DNA of 64,000 nucleotides, from contig NZ_PDWM01000001.1 in NCBI RefSeq assembly GCF_010093225.1, forward strand, positions 1 through 64,000. The letters are read 5' to 3'. The translations under genes were made by a program, and so were the position numbers. The stretch comes from Pseudoxanthomonas koreensis (GTDB lineage Bacteria; Pseudomonadota; Gammaproteobacteria; Xanthomonadales; Xanthomonadaceae). Under the pieces are notes generated by a model. It did not search any database, was not told the DNA's origin, and saw nothing but the letters and a program-made list of their open reading frames with translations. The stretch's first letter is position 1; every line of letters begins with the position of its first letter. Shown piece by piece: positions 48,361-57,897 of the stretch.

Positions 48361-48771
48361 TCAGCGCCGCTTCTTGCGCACGTACAGGACCAGCGAGTGC
48401 TCCTCCAGCTCGTAGCCGTGCCTGGTGGCGATCTCGCGCTGCAGCTTCTCGATCTCCGGGCTTTCGAACTCGATGATCTTGCCGGTGTCCACGTCCACCA
48501 TGTGGTCGTGGTGGCCGCCGCGGTCCAGTTCGTACATCGCCTGGCCGCCTTCGAAGTTGTGCTTGATCACCAGCCCGGCGGCCTCGAACTGGGTCAGCAC
48601 GCGGTAGACCGTGGCCAGGCCGATCTCGTCGCCGTTGTCGAGCAGGCGCCGGTAGATGTCCTCCGCGGTGAGGTGGTGCTGGGGCTGCTTTTCCTCCAGC
48701 AGTTCGAGGATGCGCATGCGCGGATGAGTGACCTTCAGGCCGACGCGGCGCAGGTCGTTCGACGTTTCCAT
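48361..48771 (-). CDS. fur: Ferric uptake regulator Fur
   Basis: Iron-responsive repressor of 136 aa. The winged helix includes HHLTAEDIYRRLL and IGLATVYRVLTQFE, and the metal-binding GGHHDHMVDVDTGKIIEF follows. The protein contains no cysteine at all, so the structural zinc CxxC pair of E. coli Fur is absent, as in some other gammaproteobacterial Fur proteins. It is divergent from bamE, the usual arrangement. A probable target is the feoA promoter in this window. Confidence 0.95.
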   Translation of the reverse strand: METSNDLRRVGLKVTHPRMRILELLEEKQPQHHLTAEDIYRRLLDNGDEIGLATVYRVLTQFEAAGLVIKHNFEGGQAMYELDRGGHHDHMVDVDTGKIIEFESPEIEKLQREIATRHGYELEEHSLVLYVRKKRR

Positions 48772-48913
48772 GGCCTCTCCTGTGGACGCATTCCTGCAGT
48801 GGCCGGCCAGCCGCCCCGCGTGAACCGCGGGTTTACCGCCAGCGCCGCTGCAACCGGTTTCCCGGCGTGCCGGGAGTGTATCATCGGACCACTTTCCGTC
48901 CCGTGTGCCCGCA

Positions 48914-49318
48914 ATGCCCAGCTTCCGCCGCCTGCTGCTGATCGCCCCTCTTTCGCTCGCCGTCGCCGGTTGCGGCGTGCTCTACAAGCAGCCGATCTAC
49001 CAGGGCAACCTGATGGAGAAGGAAGCGGTGGACCAGCTCAAGCCCGGGCTGAGCAAGCAGCAGGTCGCCGGTCTGCTGGGCACGCCGTCGATCGCCGATC
49101 CGTTCCACGCGCAGCGCTGGGACTATTCGGCCACCGAGCGCACCAACCGCCGCGGCACCGTCGAGGGCAAGACCCTGACCCTGCACTTCGAGAACGACAC
49201 CCTGGTGCGCTGGGAAGGCGACTACTTCCCCGAGCAGGACCTGGAGCTGGCGCAGGGTTCGATCCGCAAGTTCGGCCCGAACCTGGCCCGCGACAAGGAC
49301 AAGAAGGGCCGCCGCTGA
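48914..49318 (+). CDS. bamE: Outer membrane assembly lipoprotein BamE
   Basis: SmpA/OmlA-family lipoprotein of 134 aa, part of the BAM complex that inserts beta-barrel proteins. Signal peptide ends in a lipobox VAGC (C19 or C22 with the upstream GTG at 48905). Conserved features are QPIYQGNLMEKEAVDQLKPG and VAGLLGTPSIADPF. It is transcribed divergently from fur and converges with rnfH, whose stop is only six bases away. Confidence 0.93.
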   Translation: MPSFRRLLLIAPLSLAVAGCGVLYKQPIYQGNLMEKEAVDQLKPGLSKQQVAGLLGTPSIADPFHAQRWDYSATERTNRRGTVEGKTLTLHFENDTLVRWEGDYFPEQDLELAQGSIRKFGPNLARDKDKKGRR

Positions 49319-49324
49319 ACCGGC

Positions 49325-49597
49325 TCAGCCACCGCGCTGGCGCGCCGCGCGCCGGCGCCGCGCGTCCTTCGGATCGGCCTGCAGCGGCCTGAGCAGTTCC
49401 ACCCGGTCGCCGTCGCGCAGCGGCGTCGACGCGTCCGCCGCGTTGCCGAACACCGCATAGCCCGCCACCTCCCCGTCGTGGCCCAGCGCCGCATGGCGGA
49501 CCGCGTCGGCCACGGTGGCGCCGGCGTCCAGCACCAGTTCGCGCTCGAGGAAACGGTGCGGCCAGGCCAGCACCACCCTGACCCGCAGCGCGCTCAT
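49325..49597 (-). CDS. rnfH: RnfH/RatB family ubiquitin-like protein
   Basis: Small beta-grasp protein of 90 aa (UPF0125). The typical N-terminal strand and ERELVLDAGATVADAVRHAAL are visible, followed by VFGNAADASTPLRDGDRVELLRPL. Function is unclear; it is usually found beside ratA. Its ATG overlaps the ratA stop by four bases (ATGA). Confidence 0.9.
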   Translation of the reverse strand: MSALRVRVVLAWPHRFLERELVLDAGATVADAVRHAALGHDGEVAGYAVFGNAADASTPLRDGDRVELLRPLQADPKDARRRRAARQRGG

Positions 49598-50022
49598 CCG
49601 CCGCGGTCGGCCACGCGCACGAAGTCGTCGACCATGCGGTCGGCCAGGCCCTGGAAGCCCAGCGCGAGCACCGGCGCCAGCAGCCGCGAATGCGGTTCGA
49701 AGTCCAGGGTCAGCGAGACCTTGCACGAGGACTCGTCCAGTACGTGGAAGGTCCACACCCCGTGCAGCCGGCGGAACGGCCCGTCGCGCAGCTGCATGTC
49801 GATCCGGTGCGGGCGCTCGAGCAGGTTCTCGGTGGTGAACCAGGTGCGCAGCGAACCCAGCCCCAGGTCCAGCCGGGCCAGCATGCGGGCCTCGTCCGCT
49901 TCCAGCACCTGCGCCTGCTCGCACCAGGCGAAACGCCGCGGATAGGCGGCCACGTCGTTGACCAGGTCGAACATGCGCGCGGCCGAGTGCTCGACCAGGG
50001 CGCTGCGGTGGATGCTGGGCAT
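49594..50022 (-). CDS. ratA: RatA/Coq10-like START-domain protein
   Basis: SRPBCC-fold protein of 142 aa. It shows MFDLVNDVAAYPRRFAWCEQAQVLE, the hallmark of RatA and Coq10 proteins. In E. coli RatA was described as inhibiting 70S association, while the family is also linked to ubiquinone binding. It is divergent from smpB, the classical order, and overlaps rnfH. Confidence 0.9.
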   Translation of the reverse strand: MPSIHRSALVEHSAARMFDLVNDVAAYPRRFAWCEQAQVLEADEARMLARLDLGLGSLRTWFTTENLLERPHRIDMQLRDGPFRRLHGVWTFHVLDESSCKVSLTLDFEPHSRLLAPVLALGFQGLADRMVDDFVRVADRGG

Positions 50023-50056
50023 GCGGCGGTGAAGTGTCCGGACGCCCGGATTGGGC

Positions 50057-50062
50057 GACAAT
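50057..50062 (+). promoter_or_regulatory. Possible -10 directly before smpB
   Basis: GACAAT ends six bases before the smpB ATG, the same spacing seen at recN and at the aminotransferase gene at 38736. The transcript may be leaderless. Confidence 0.35.
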
Positions 50063-50068
50063 GGCGGG

Positions 50069-50584
50069 ATGAACAAGCAACCGGCCCATGATAAGGCAAA
50101 GGGCAAGGCCAAGGCCGAACCGGCCAACCGCACCATCGCCCTGAACAAGCGCGCACGCCACGAATACCACCTGGTCGACCGCTTCGAGGCCGGCCTTGCC
50201 CTGCAGGGCTGGGAAGTGAAGTCGATCCGCGCCGGCCGCGCCAACCTGACTGACGGCTATGCCTACATCGAGGACGGCGAGATCTACCTGATCGGCGCCC
50301 AGATCACCCCGCTGATCCAGGCGTCGACCCACGTCGTCGCCAACGACCGCCGCACCCGCAAACTGCTGCTGCACCGGCACGAGATCGACAAGCTGGTCGG
50401 CCGGGTCGAGCGCGACGGCTACACCCTGGTGCCCACCGCGATGTACTGGAGCAAGGGCAAGGTCAAGCTCGAGATCGCCCTGGCCAAGGGCAAGAAGGAG
50501 CACGACAAGCGCGATACGGCCAAGGAGCGCGACTGGCAGCGCGAGAAGCAGCGCGCGATGCGCCGGCACAACAAGGACGCCTGA
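50069..50584 (+). CDS. smpB: SsrA-binding protein SmpB
   Basis: Protein of 171 aa that binds tmRNA and rescues stalled ribosomes. Conserved features are [41 protein letters not shown] and the basic C-terminal tail [18 protein letters not shown]. The ATG at 50069 is preferred over the TTG at 50051. No tmRNA gene is seen next to it. Confidence 0.95.
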   Translation: MNKQPAHDKAKGKAKAEPANRTIALNKRARHEYHLVDRFEAGLALQGWEVKSIRAGRANLTDGYAYIEDGEIYLIGAQITPLIQASTHVVANDRRTRKLLLHRHEIDKLVGRVERDGYTLVPTAMYWSKGKVKLEIALAKGKKEHDKRDTAKERDWQREKQRAMRRHNKDA

Positions 50585-50790
50585 GGCCGCCGTCGGCCGG
50601 CACCGGTGCCGGATGCGCCCGCGGCTGCCCTGCCCGCCGGCATCCGTTCGTTCCGGACCATCGGCGGCACATGGGCCCAAGGTCCCGTTTCCATGACGGC
50701 GCCGGCGGCATAAGCTCTGCCGCATCCGGCCCGAAGGGCCCGGCATCGGCGCTGCCGGACCACACACCCAGACCATCCAGGATCCACCGC

Positions 50791-53028
50791 GTGCGGAACC
50801 CGCTCCCAGTCCGTTCCCGTTCCATCTGCCTGTTCCTCCTCCTGCTCTGCGGCAGTTCCCTTGCCCAGGCCTGGGCTGCGACTCCTCCCGGCCAGTCCTG
50901 CCCGCAACGCGACGGCGACACCTCGCGGCCGCGCATCGGCCTGGCCCTGGGCGGCGGCGGCGCGCGCGGCGTGGCCCACATCAGCGTGCTGCGCAAGCTC
51001 GAAGAGCTGAAGATCCCGGTCGACTGCATCGCCGGCACCAGCATGGGCTCGCTGGTCGGCGGCCTGTACGCGGCCGGGGTACCGATCGAGGACATGGAAG
51101 CGCTGGTCCTGGAGACGGACTGGAAGCGCCTGTTCGACGACAGCATCCCGCGCGAGGAGCGCTCCTACCGGCGCAAGCAGGACGACCGCGACGGCGTGGC
51201 CACGCTCGGCGTCGGCCTGGGCAAGGGCAAGCTCGAGGTCAGCCCGGGCATGCTGCAGGGCGAGCGGATCCTGGCCATGTTCGAACGCAAGACCCTGGCG
51301 GTCAGCACGGTCACCGATTTCGACAAGCTGCCGATCCCGTTCCGCGCCACCGGCACCGACCTCAACACCGGCGAATCGGTGGAGCTGGGCAGCGGCAGCC
51401 TGGCCGAGGCGATGCGCGCCTCGATGTCGCTGCCGGGCATCTTCCAGCCGGTGCAGATCGACGGCCGCGTGCTGATCGACGGCGGCATCGCCGAACAGGT
51501 ACCGGTCGACACCGTGCGCCGGATGGGCGCCGACATCGTCATCGCCGTGGACGTGGGCACGCCACTGACCAAGCTCGATGCCGACGCCAGCATGCTGCAG
51601 GTGATCTCGCAGCTGACCGGCATGCTCACCGTCGGCAACACCCGCACGTCGACCGCGAAGCTGGCCGAGCACGATGTACTGATCGTGCCCGAGCTGGGCA
51701 CCGAGGTGACCACCGGCGATTTCGCCAAGGCCAAGGAAGCGCTGCTGATCGGCGCCGAGGCGGCCGAGGCGGCGACCTCCAGCCTGGCCGGCCTGCCGCG
51801 CTACCGCGGCGCACCGCCGGCGCCGTTCAAGGCGCCACCGACGCCGGTGGTCGAGTTCGTCCGGCTGGAGAACGACAGCCGCTACGACGACGAGGTACTC
51901 AAGGCGATCGTCGACGTGCCAGTCGGCCGCCCGGTGGATCCGGACGAGCTGGAAGAGGCCACGCTGCGCGCCTACAGCCAGGGCACGTTCGCCAGCGTCA
52001 CCTACGAGGTGGTGGAGGAAGACGGCCGCACCGGCGTGGTGTTCAAGGCGCGCGAGAAGCCGCAGGGCCCCAACTACATCCAGGCCGGCTTCCGCCTGGA
52101 GACCGACTTCAGCGGCACCTATGAATCCAGCCTGCGCGTGGGCCTGCTGCGCGCACCGGTGACCCCGTACGGCGCCGAGGCGCGGGTGCTGCTGGCACTG
52201 GGCAGCGAACCTGGCCTGCAGGGCGAGTACTACCATCCGTTCGACCCGCAGGCGCGCTGGTACTTCTACAGCCGCCTCGGCGTGCAGAACCGCAGCATGC
52301 CGTACTTCAACGACGTCGGGGACCGCATCGCCACCTACGACTCGTGGGTCGGCGGCGCGCGCGCCAGCCTGGGACGCACCTTCGGCCTGTACGGCGCGGC
52401 CGAGCTCGGCATCGAGCGCAGCGAAAGCCGCGCGGGCCTGGACGTCGGCGACCCGGCGCTGCCGGACATCGAGGTCGGCACCGGCGCCTGGTTCGGCTTC
52501 GTCTCCATCGACCGGCTCGACAGCCTGTACTTCCCGCGCAGGGGCTACTGGGCGCGGCTGGACTACCGCGGCACCGCCGGCTGGCTGGGCGGCGAGGCCG
52601 ATTTCGAAGAGGCCGGGCTCGACGTGCTCGGCGCCACCCCGTTCGGCCGCCACGCCATCCAGTACGGCGCCAGCTACCAGTCCACCCTGTCCGGCACCCT
52701 GCCGCTGTACGAGCGCCACAGCATGGGCGGGCGCGGGCGCCTGGTCGGCTTCCGCTACAACGAGCTGGTCGGCCAGAACTACGCGGTGGTGATGCTCGGC
52801 TACAGCTACCAGCTGGCGGAAGTCTTCGGCCGCTCGGCGGTGGTCGGCTCCACCTTCGAGTACGGCAACGCCTGGGACCTGCGCCGCGACATGGACTGGA
52901 GCGACGGCATCTTCAACGGCAGCCTCTACATCGGCTTCGACTCATGGATCGGGCCGATGCTGTTCGGCTACGGCATGCGCGAGGGCGGGAACGGCGTGCT
53001 GTTCCTGGAGATCGGCAAGCCGTTCTGA
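50791..53028 (+). CDS. Patatin-like phospholipase with Omp85-type barrel (PlpD-like)
   Basis: Protein of 745 aa with a signal peptide (residues 1-30). The patatin domain has the oxyanion loop GGGGARG (54-60), nucleophile S84 in GTSMGS and D230 in LIDGG. A POTRA-like segment follows near residues 350-420, and a C-terminal 16-strand surface-antigen barrel ends in phenylalanine. This is the type Vd secretion layout, in which the barrel may carry the lipase to the surface. Start is GTG 50791, which begins a good signal peptide. It is unrelated to smpB upstream, with a 206-base gap. Confidence 0.88.
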   Translation: MRNPLPVRSRSICLFLLLLCGSSLAQAWAATPPGQSCPQRDGDTSRPRIGLALGGGGARGVAHISVLRKLEELKIPVDCIAGTSMGSLVGGLYAAGVPIEDMEALVLETDWKRLFDDSIPREERSYRRKQDDRDGVATLGVGLGKGKLEVSPGMLQGERILAMFERKTLAVSTVTDFDKLPIPFRATGTDLNTGESVELGSGSLAEAMRASMSLPGIFQPVQIDGRVLIDGGIAEQVPVDTVRRMGADIVIAVDVGTPLTKLDADASMLQVISQLTGMLTVGNTRTSTAKLAEHDVLIVPELGTEVTTGDFAKAKEALLIGAEAAEAATSSLAGLPRYRGAPPAPFKAPPTPVVEFVRLENDSRYDDEVLKAIVDVPVGRPVDPDELEEATLRAYSQGTFASVTYEVVEEDGRTGVVFKAREKPQGPNYIQAGFRLETDFSGTYESSLRVGLLRAPVTPYGAEARVLLALGSEPGLQGEYYHPFDPQARWYFYSRLGVQNRSMPYFNDVGDRIATYDSWVGGARASLGRTFGLYGAAELGIERSESRAGLDVGDPALPDIEVGTGAWFGFVSIDRLDSLYFPRRGYWARLDYRGTAGWLGGEADFEEAGLDVLGATPFGRHAIQYGASYQSTLSGTLPLYERHSMGGRGRLVGFRYNELVGQNYAVVMLGYSYQLAEVFGRSAVVGSTFEYGNAWDLRRDMDWSDGIFNGSLYIGFDSWIGPMLFGYGMREGGNGVLFLEIGKPF

Positions 53029-53421
53029 GCGCGCGGGCCCGCCGCCGCCGGGCTGCCCTCCATCCGGACCCGGATCGAGGCCGGGAACGGACGCGGCCAA
53101 CTCGAACCGGCCGCCTCTCCCCCTGAAAGCCCCGGCAAGTCACCCAGAGGGCGGGAGAGATCCCTGCCTTCCGGGCCGCCACCGCGGCGATGGAGGAGCG
53201 CCCGCCGCCGGGCCAGGTACCCCCGCGCGAAGGCATATCTCCCGGCCACCCCTCTGTCATGAAATGGCAAGTTGTTATCGCCGTTTGGCAAGAACTGCAG
53301 CTCCCTTCGTCCCTATAGTCGATCGCATACGGCCCCCGCAAGGGGCTTTTGAACCCTGAATCCGTCGCGACAGAACGGCGGTTCCAGGAGGCTCGGCTAG
53401 AAGCACCTGGGAGGGTGATTA
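53029..53421. other. 393-base gap before the DUF1302 cluster
   Basis: No gene is seen. A -10-like TATAGT is at 53314-53319 without a good -35. GAGGG at 53411-53415 lies before the GTG start of the next gene. The gap probably holds the promoter and leader of the five-gene cluster that follows. Confidence 0.5.
53332..53350 (+). terminator. Small GC hairpin plus T-run in the leader of the DUF1302 gene
   Basis: GCCCC and GGGGC around a CGCAA loop are followed by TTTT. It lies after the TATAGT and before the gene, so it could be an attenuator-like leader terminator. The stem is only five bases, so support is weak. Confidence 0.35.
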
Positions 53422-55296
53422 GTGAAGTCATCGCGCAACAGAAAGGCGTTCCCGAACACGTCGAAACACCTGCTCGGCACCATGATCCTGGCGGCGCTGG
53501 CCGCCACCGGCAGCGCCGGAGCGGCCGAGATCAAGACCAGCAACCCGGACCTGGTCCTGCGCTGGGACAACACCTTCCGCGTCAACCTGGCCAACCGCGT
53601 CGAGGACGAGGATCCCGCGATCCTGGCCAGCCCGAACTTCGACGACGGCAACCGCAATTTCGGCCGGGGCACGGTGTCCCAGCGCCTGGACCTGCTGAGC
53701 GAGTTCGACCTGGTCTGGCAGGACCGCCTGGGCTTCCGCGTCAGCGCCGCCGGCTGGTACGACGCCGCCTACGCCAACCTGGACCGGGGCAGCCCGGCCA
53801 CCTCCAACCACCTGGAGAACGGCCAGCCCGCGGTGGGCCTGAGCGAGGCGACCGACAAGTACTTCCACGGTCCGGCGGGGGAACTGCTCGACGCCTTCGT
53901 GTTCGCCAAGCTCGACATGGGCGGCATGCCGCTCAACGTCAAGCTCGGCCGCCACACCGTGTTCTGGGGCGAGGCCATGCTCAGCCCGGTGCACAGCCTG
54001 AGCTACGGCCAGTCGGCGCTGGACCTGGGCAAGCTGTTCTCCGTGCCGGGCACCGAAACCAAGGAACTGTTCCTGCCGCGCGAAGCGCTGTCGGCCCAGC
54101 TCCAGGTCACGCCCGAACTCTCCTTCGCCGGCCAGTTCTTCTTCGACTGGGAACAGGCGCGCATCCCCGAGGCCGGCTCCTTCCTCGGCTTCAACGACCA
54201 CCTGCTGCGCGGCGGCGAGTCCTTCATCTTCGGACCCGCGGCGGTGACCCCGGCCAACCCGTGGGGCATCAACCGCCTGGTCCGCGGCACCGACGCCGAT
54301 CCGGACACGACCGGCGACTGGGGCCTGTCCACGCGCTGGAGTCCGGCTTGGCTCGACGGCACGCTCGGCGCGTACTACCGCGTCACCACCGACATCCTGC
54401 CGCAGGGCAACGCCACCCCGGCCGTGCGGCCGAACACACCGGCGGCGGTGTGCAGCGCCCTGGGCCGGGTAATGCTGAACGCGACCACCTGCTACATCAA
54501 TCCGGACGCGGCGACCGTGCCCGAGATCCTGCGCGGCACCATCGGCCGCTACGCCGCGGCCTATGCCGGCGACATCAAGATCTACGGCCTGAGCCTGTCC
54601 AAGAACATGTGGGGCACCAGCATCGGCGCCGACCTGAACTACCGCGACAACATGCCGCTGCTCAGCGACACCGTGAGCGTGCTGCCCGCCTCGTTCGCCG
54701 CGTTCGCCCCGCTGATGCCGCCGGGCGCCCTGTTCGCGCCGCCGGGAGACGGCGAGACCGGCGGTGCGCGCGGCAATACCTGGCACGGCGTGCTCAACAG
54801 CTTCACCACGTTCGGCGAGACGCCGCTGTGGGATTCGGCCAACCTGATCGTCGAGCTGACCTGGAGCCACTGGAGCGACGTCACTTCCGGCGCCGCGGTG
54901 TTCAAGGGCCGCAACGACTACATGGTCGTCGGTCCCGCCGGTACCCCGGTGACCCCGGCCGACAAGGTGACCAAGGACTTCTACGGCCTGGCGATCAACT
55001 TCACGCCGACCACGTACCAGGTCTTCCCGGGCGCCGACCTGTCGGCGCCGATCAGCTTCTCCCGCGGCCTGAGCGGCAATTCCGCCGTGCTGCTGGGCGG
55101 CAACGAGGGCGCCGGCAGCTATTCCGTCGGCCTGGCGCTCGACCTGCGGTCGAGGTACCGCTTCGATCTCAAGTACGTGGACTTCCTGGGCGACTTCACC
55201 ACCAATCAGCTCGGAGCGATCACCTCCAGCGGCGGCGCCAACTCGCTGCTCACCGACCGTGGTTTCGTGGTCCTGACCTTCAAGACCACCCTGTGA
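53422..55296 (+). CDS. DUF1302 outer-membrane protein
   Basis: Protein of 624 aa with a signal peptide (MILAALAATGSAGAAE) and a DUF1302 domain rich in alternating strands and aromatic residues (KLGRHTVFWGEA, DWGLSTRWSPAWLDGTLGAYY). The C-terminus LTFKTTL is barrel-like. DUF1302 proteins are predicted outer-membrane channels found with DUF1329 proteins in gene sets for hydrophobic substrates. Start is GTG 53422 after GAGGG. First gene of a five-gene plus-strand cluster. Confidence 0.85.
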   Translation: MKSSRNRKAFPNTSKHLLGTMILAALAATGSAGAAEIKTSNPDLVLRWDNTFRVNLANRVEDEDPAILASPNFDDGNRNFGRGTVSQRLDLLSEFDLVWQDRLGFRVSAAGWYDAAYANLDRGSPATSNHLENGQPAVGLSEATDKYFHGPAGELLDAFVFAKLDMGGMPLNVKLGRHTVFWGEAMLSPVHSLSYGQSALDLGKLFSVPGTETKELFLPREALSAQLQVTPELSFAGQFFFDWEQARIPEAGSFLGFNDHLLRGGESFIFGPAAVTPANPWGINRLVRGTDADPDTTGDWGLSTRWSPAWLDGTLGAYYRVTTDILPQGNATPAVRPNTPAAVCSALGRVMLNATTCYINPDAATVPEILRGTIGRYAAAYAGDIKIYGLSLSKNMWGTSIGADLNYRDNMPLLSDTVSVLPASFAAFAPLMPPGALFAPPGDGETGGARGNTWHGVLNSFTTFGETPLWDSANLIVELTWSHWSDVTSGAAVFKGRNDYMVVGPAGTPVTPADKVTKDFYGLAINFTPTTYQVFPGADLSAPISFSRGLSGNSAVLLGGNEGAGSYSVGLALDLRSRYRFDLKYVDFLGDFTTNQLGAITSSGGANSLLTDRGFVVLTFKTTL

Positions 55297-55328
55297 CCGA
55301 CGTCCAGGCATCCCATCAGGAGTACTCA

Positions 55329-56687
55329 ATGAAATACGCCAAGACGTTCCTGGCCGGCGCGCTGCTGGTCGCCCTCGGCACCGCCCAGGCGGCGGTCAAC
55401 CCCGAGCAGGCCCGGCAGTTGGGCAAGAACCTGACCCGCATCGGCGCCGAGGCCGCCGGCAATGCCGACGGCACCATCCCGGCCTATACCGGCGGCCTGA
55501 CCAAGCCGCCTGCGAGCTTCAAGCCCGGCAGCACGATCCGTCCCGACCCCTTCGCCGGCGAAAAGCCGCGACTGACCATCACCTCCAGGAACATGGCGCA
55601 GTACGAGGCGCAGCTGACGGTGGGCGCACGGGCACTGCTGAAGAAGTACCCGAACTACCGCATCGACGTGTATCCGACCCACCGCACGGTGGCCCTGCCC
55701 GACCGCGTGCTGGACGCCACCGCGGCGAACGCGACCCGCGCCAGCACCAGCAACGGCGGCCTGGGCATTTCCGGCGCCATCGGCGGCTACCCGTTCCCGA
55801 TCCCGAAGGACGGCCACGAGGCGATGTGGAACCACCTGCTGCGCTATGTCGGCGTCGCCAGCAACTTCCGCTACGACAACTGGAACGTGGACGCCTCCGG
55901 CAGGCCGGCGCTGGCCACCAGCGGCAAGCTGTTCGTCGAATACCCGTACTACGACCCGAAGAACACCCAGCCGGCCGCGGAAACCGACGTCTACTTCCGC
56001 ACCAAGATCTTCTACAACGCCCCGGCCCGCCGCGCCGGCGAGGCGCTGATGGCGGTCGACGTGGTCAACCCGCTCGCGCGGCCGCGCCGCGCCTGGCTGT
56101 ACCTGCCGGGCCAGCGCCGGGTCAAGCTCGCGCCCGACATCTCCTACGACACCCCGAACCCGGGCACCGCCGGCTCGGCGACCTACGACGATTCGTGGAT
56201 CTTCAACGGCGCGATGGACCGCTTCGACTTCAAGCTGGTCGGCAAGAAGGAAATGCTGGTCCCGTACAACACCTACCGGCTGACCACGCACAAGAAGGCC
56301 GCCGAAGTGACCACGCCGCACTTCCTCAATCCGGACCTGGTGCGCTGGGAGCTGCATCGCGTCTGGGTCGTGGAGGCCACGCTGAAGACCGGCAAGCGCC
56401 ACATCTACGCCCGCCGCACCTTCTACCTGGACGAGGACAGCTGGACTGCGCTGTCGGCCGACCAGTACGACGCCAGCGGCCAGCTGTACCGCGCCTCCTT
56501 CGCGCACATGGCCCCGAGCTACGACGCGAAGACGCCGAACGCCGAAACCCAGGTGTTCTACGACCTGACCTCGGGCGTCTACAACGTCAGCTTCCTGATG
56601 GGCCCATACGACGGCGTGACCTACACCGACCCGCTGCCGGCCAACCAGTGGTCGCCCGACTCCCTGGCCGGTGCCGGCATCCGCTGA
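55329..56687 (+). CDS. DUF1329 periplasmic/outer-membrane lipid-handling protein
   Basis: Protein of 452 aa with a signal peptide ending TAQAA. DUF1329 features include DGTIPAYTGGLTKPP at the start, YPFPIPKDGHEAMWNHLLRY and RRAWLYLPGQRRVKLAPD. The predicted fold resembles LolA/LolB lipid carriers. It follows the DUF1302 gene by 32 bases and probably passes hydrophobic ligands between the membranes with that protein. Function is inferred from co-occurrence. Confidence 0.85.
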   Translation: MKYAKTFLAGALLVALGTAQAAVNPEQARQLGKNLTRIGAEAAGNADGTIPAYTGGLTKPPASFKPGSTIRPDPFAGEKPRLTITSRNMAQYEAQLTVGARALLKKYPNYRIDVYPTHRTVALPDRVLDATAANATRASTSNGGLGISGAIGGYPFPIPKDGHEAMWNHLLRYVGVASNFRYDNWNVDASGRPALATSGKLFVEYPYYDPKNTQPAAETDVYFRTKIFYNAPARRAGEALMAVDVVNPLARPRRAWLYLPGQRRVKLAPDISYDTPNPGTAGSATYDDSWIFNGAMDRFDFKLVGKKEMLVPYNTYRLTTHKKAAEVTTPHFLNPDLVRWELHRVWVVEATLKTGKRHIYARRTFYLDEDSWTALSADQYDASGQLYRASFAHMAPSYDAKTPNAETQVFYDLTSGVYNVSFLMGPYDGVTYTDPLPANQWSPDSLAGAGIR

Positions 56688-56769
56688 ACCCTGACGCCCG
56701 GGACTCCGGCGGCGAGCCGCCGCCGGAGTGCCGCACCCGGGCAGCCCCACTGCTGGACATACACCGCTC

Positions 56770-57873
56770 ATGAATTCCACTGCCCGACGCCTGGCCGTCC
56801 CGTCCGGACTGGCCGCCCTGCTCGGCGTGGCGACGCTGTTCGCCGCACACTCCGCACCGGAAGTGCGTTTCGTCGATGTCCTCGACCAGCCCGCCGGGCA
56901 CAGTACGCTGGCCATGCAGCGGCTGCTGCAGGCCAGCGCCTTCGCCGGCCGACGCCTGGTCGCCGCCGGTGCACGCGGCCACGTCGTGTATTCGGACGAC
57001 GATGGTGCGACCTGGCGACAGGCCACCGTCCCGGTCAGCGCCGACCTGACTTCGCTGTTCTTCGTCGATGCGAAGCTGGGCTGGGCGGTGGGCCACGAGG
57101 GCGTGGTGCTGCACACCCGTGACGGCGGCGCTTCCTGGGAAGTGCAACTGGACGGCCGCCGCGCCAATGCGCTCGTGCTCGAGCATGTCGCCAAGCTGCC
57201 CGCCGGCACCGACCCGTCCGTGTCCGAATCGCTGAAGGCCGAGGCCGAGCGCGCGGCGGCGGAGGGGCCGAGCCTGCCCTTCCTCGACGTCTGGTTCGCC
57301 GATCCGCAACAGGGTTTCATCGTCGGCGCCTACAACCTGATCTTCCATACCCGCGATGGCGGCAAGACCTGGGAACCGTGGGTCGAGCGCACGCAGAACG
57401 AAGGCTTCTACCACCTGTACGGCATCCGCGGCAGCGAAGACGGCGTGTACATCGCCGGCGAACTGGGCCTGGCCCTGCGCCTGGATGCCGCCACGGGCCG
57501 CTTCGTCGCGCTGCAGACGCCCTACGACGGCAGCTGGTTCGGCCTGCTGGCCAAACCCGGCCTGGTGCTCGCCTACGGCCTGCGCGGCACCGCCTACCGC
57601 TCGCTCGACGGCGGCCAGACCTGGGAAGCGGCGCCCACCGGCGTCACCGCCTCGATCACCGGCGGCCAGGTACTGGCCGATGGCCGCCTGCTGCTGTGCT
57701 CGCAGGCCGGCGACGTCCTGGTCAGCGACGACGACGGCGCGAGCTTCCGCCGGCTCGCGCTGCAAGCGCCGATGTCCTACGCCGGCATCGCCGCCTCCGG
57801 CGACACCGTGCTCCTGAGCGGCCTGCGCGGCGTGCGCGTCGAACGCCTGCCGCCCCGCATCGATCCGCAGTAA
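56770..57873 (+). CDS. YCF48/BNR-repeat protein (Hcf136-like)
   Basis: Protein of 367 aa with an N-terminal hydrophobic segment and a seven-bladed propeller built from BNR/YCF48 repeats (VYSDDDGATWRQ, LHTRDGGASWE, FHTRDGGKTWEP, YRSLDGGQTWE). The plant homologue Hcf136 assists photosystem II assembly. In bacteria such proteins sit beside DUF1302/DUF1329/RND sets and are likely periplasmic assembly or scaffold factors. It lies 82 bases after the DUF1329 gene. Confidence 0.83.
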   Translation: MNSTARRLAVPSGLAALLGVATLFAAHSAPEVRFVDVLDQPAGHSTLAMQRLLQASAFAGRRLVAAGARGHVVYSDDDGATWRQATVPVSADLTSLFFVDAKLGWAVGHEGVVLHTRDGGASWEVQLDGRRANALVLEHVAKLPAGTDPSVSESLKAEAERAAAEGPSLPFLDVWFADPQQGFIVGAYNLIFHTRDGGKTWEPWVERTQNEGFYHLYGIRGSEDGVYIAGELGLALRLDAATGRFVALQTPYDGSWFGLLAKPGLVLAYGLRGTAYRSLDGGQTWEAAPTGVTASITGGQVLADGRLLLCSQAGDVLVSDDDGASFRRLALQAPMSYAGIAASGDTVLLSGLRGVRVERLPPRIDPQ

Positions 57874-57897
57874 CCCGCTCGCCCGCAAGGATTCCGC

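Noticed and set aside
53285-53300. Sigma54-type promoter before the DUF1302 gene (TTGGCA ... TGCAG)
   Set aside because: The GG and GC pairs are 10 bases apart from G to G, while sigma54 promoters need 12.
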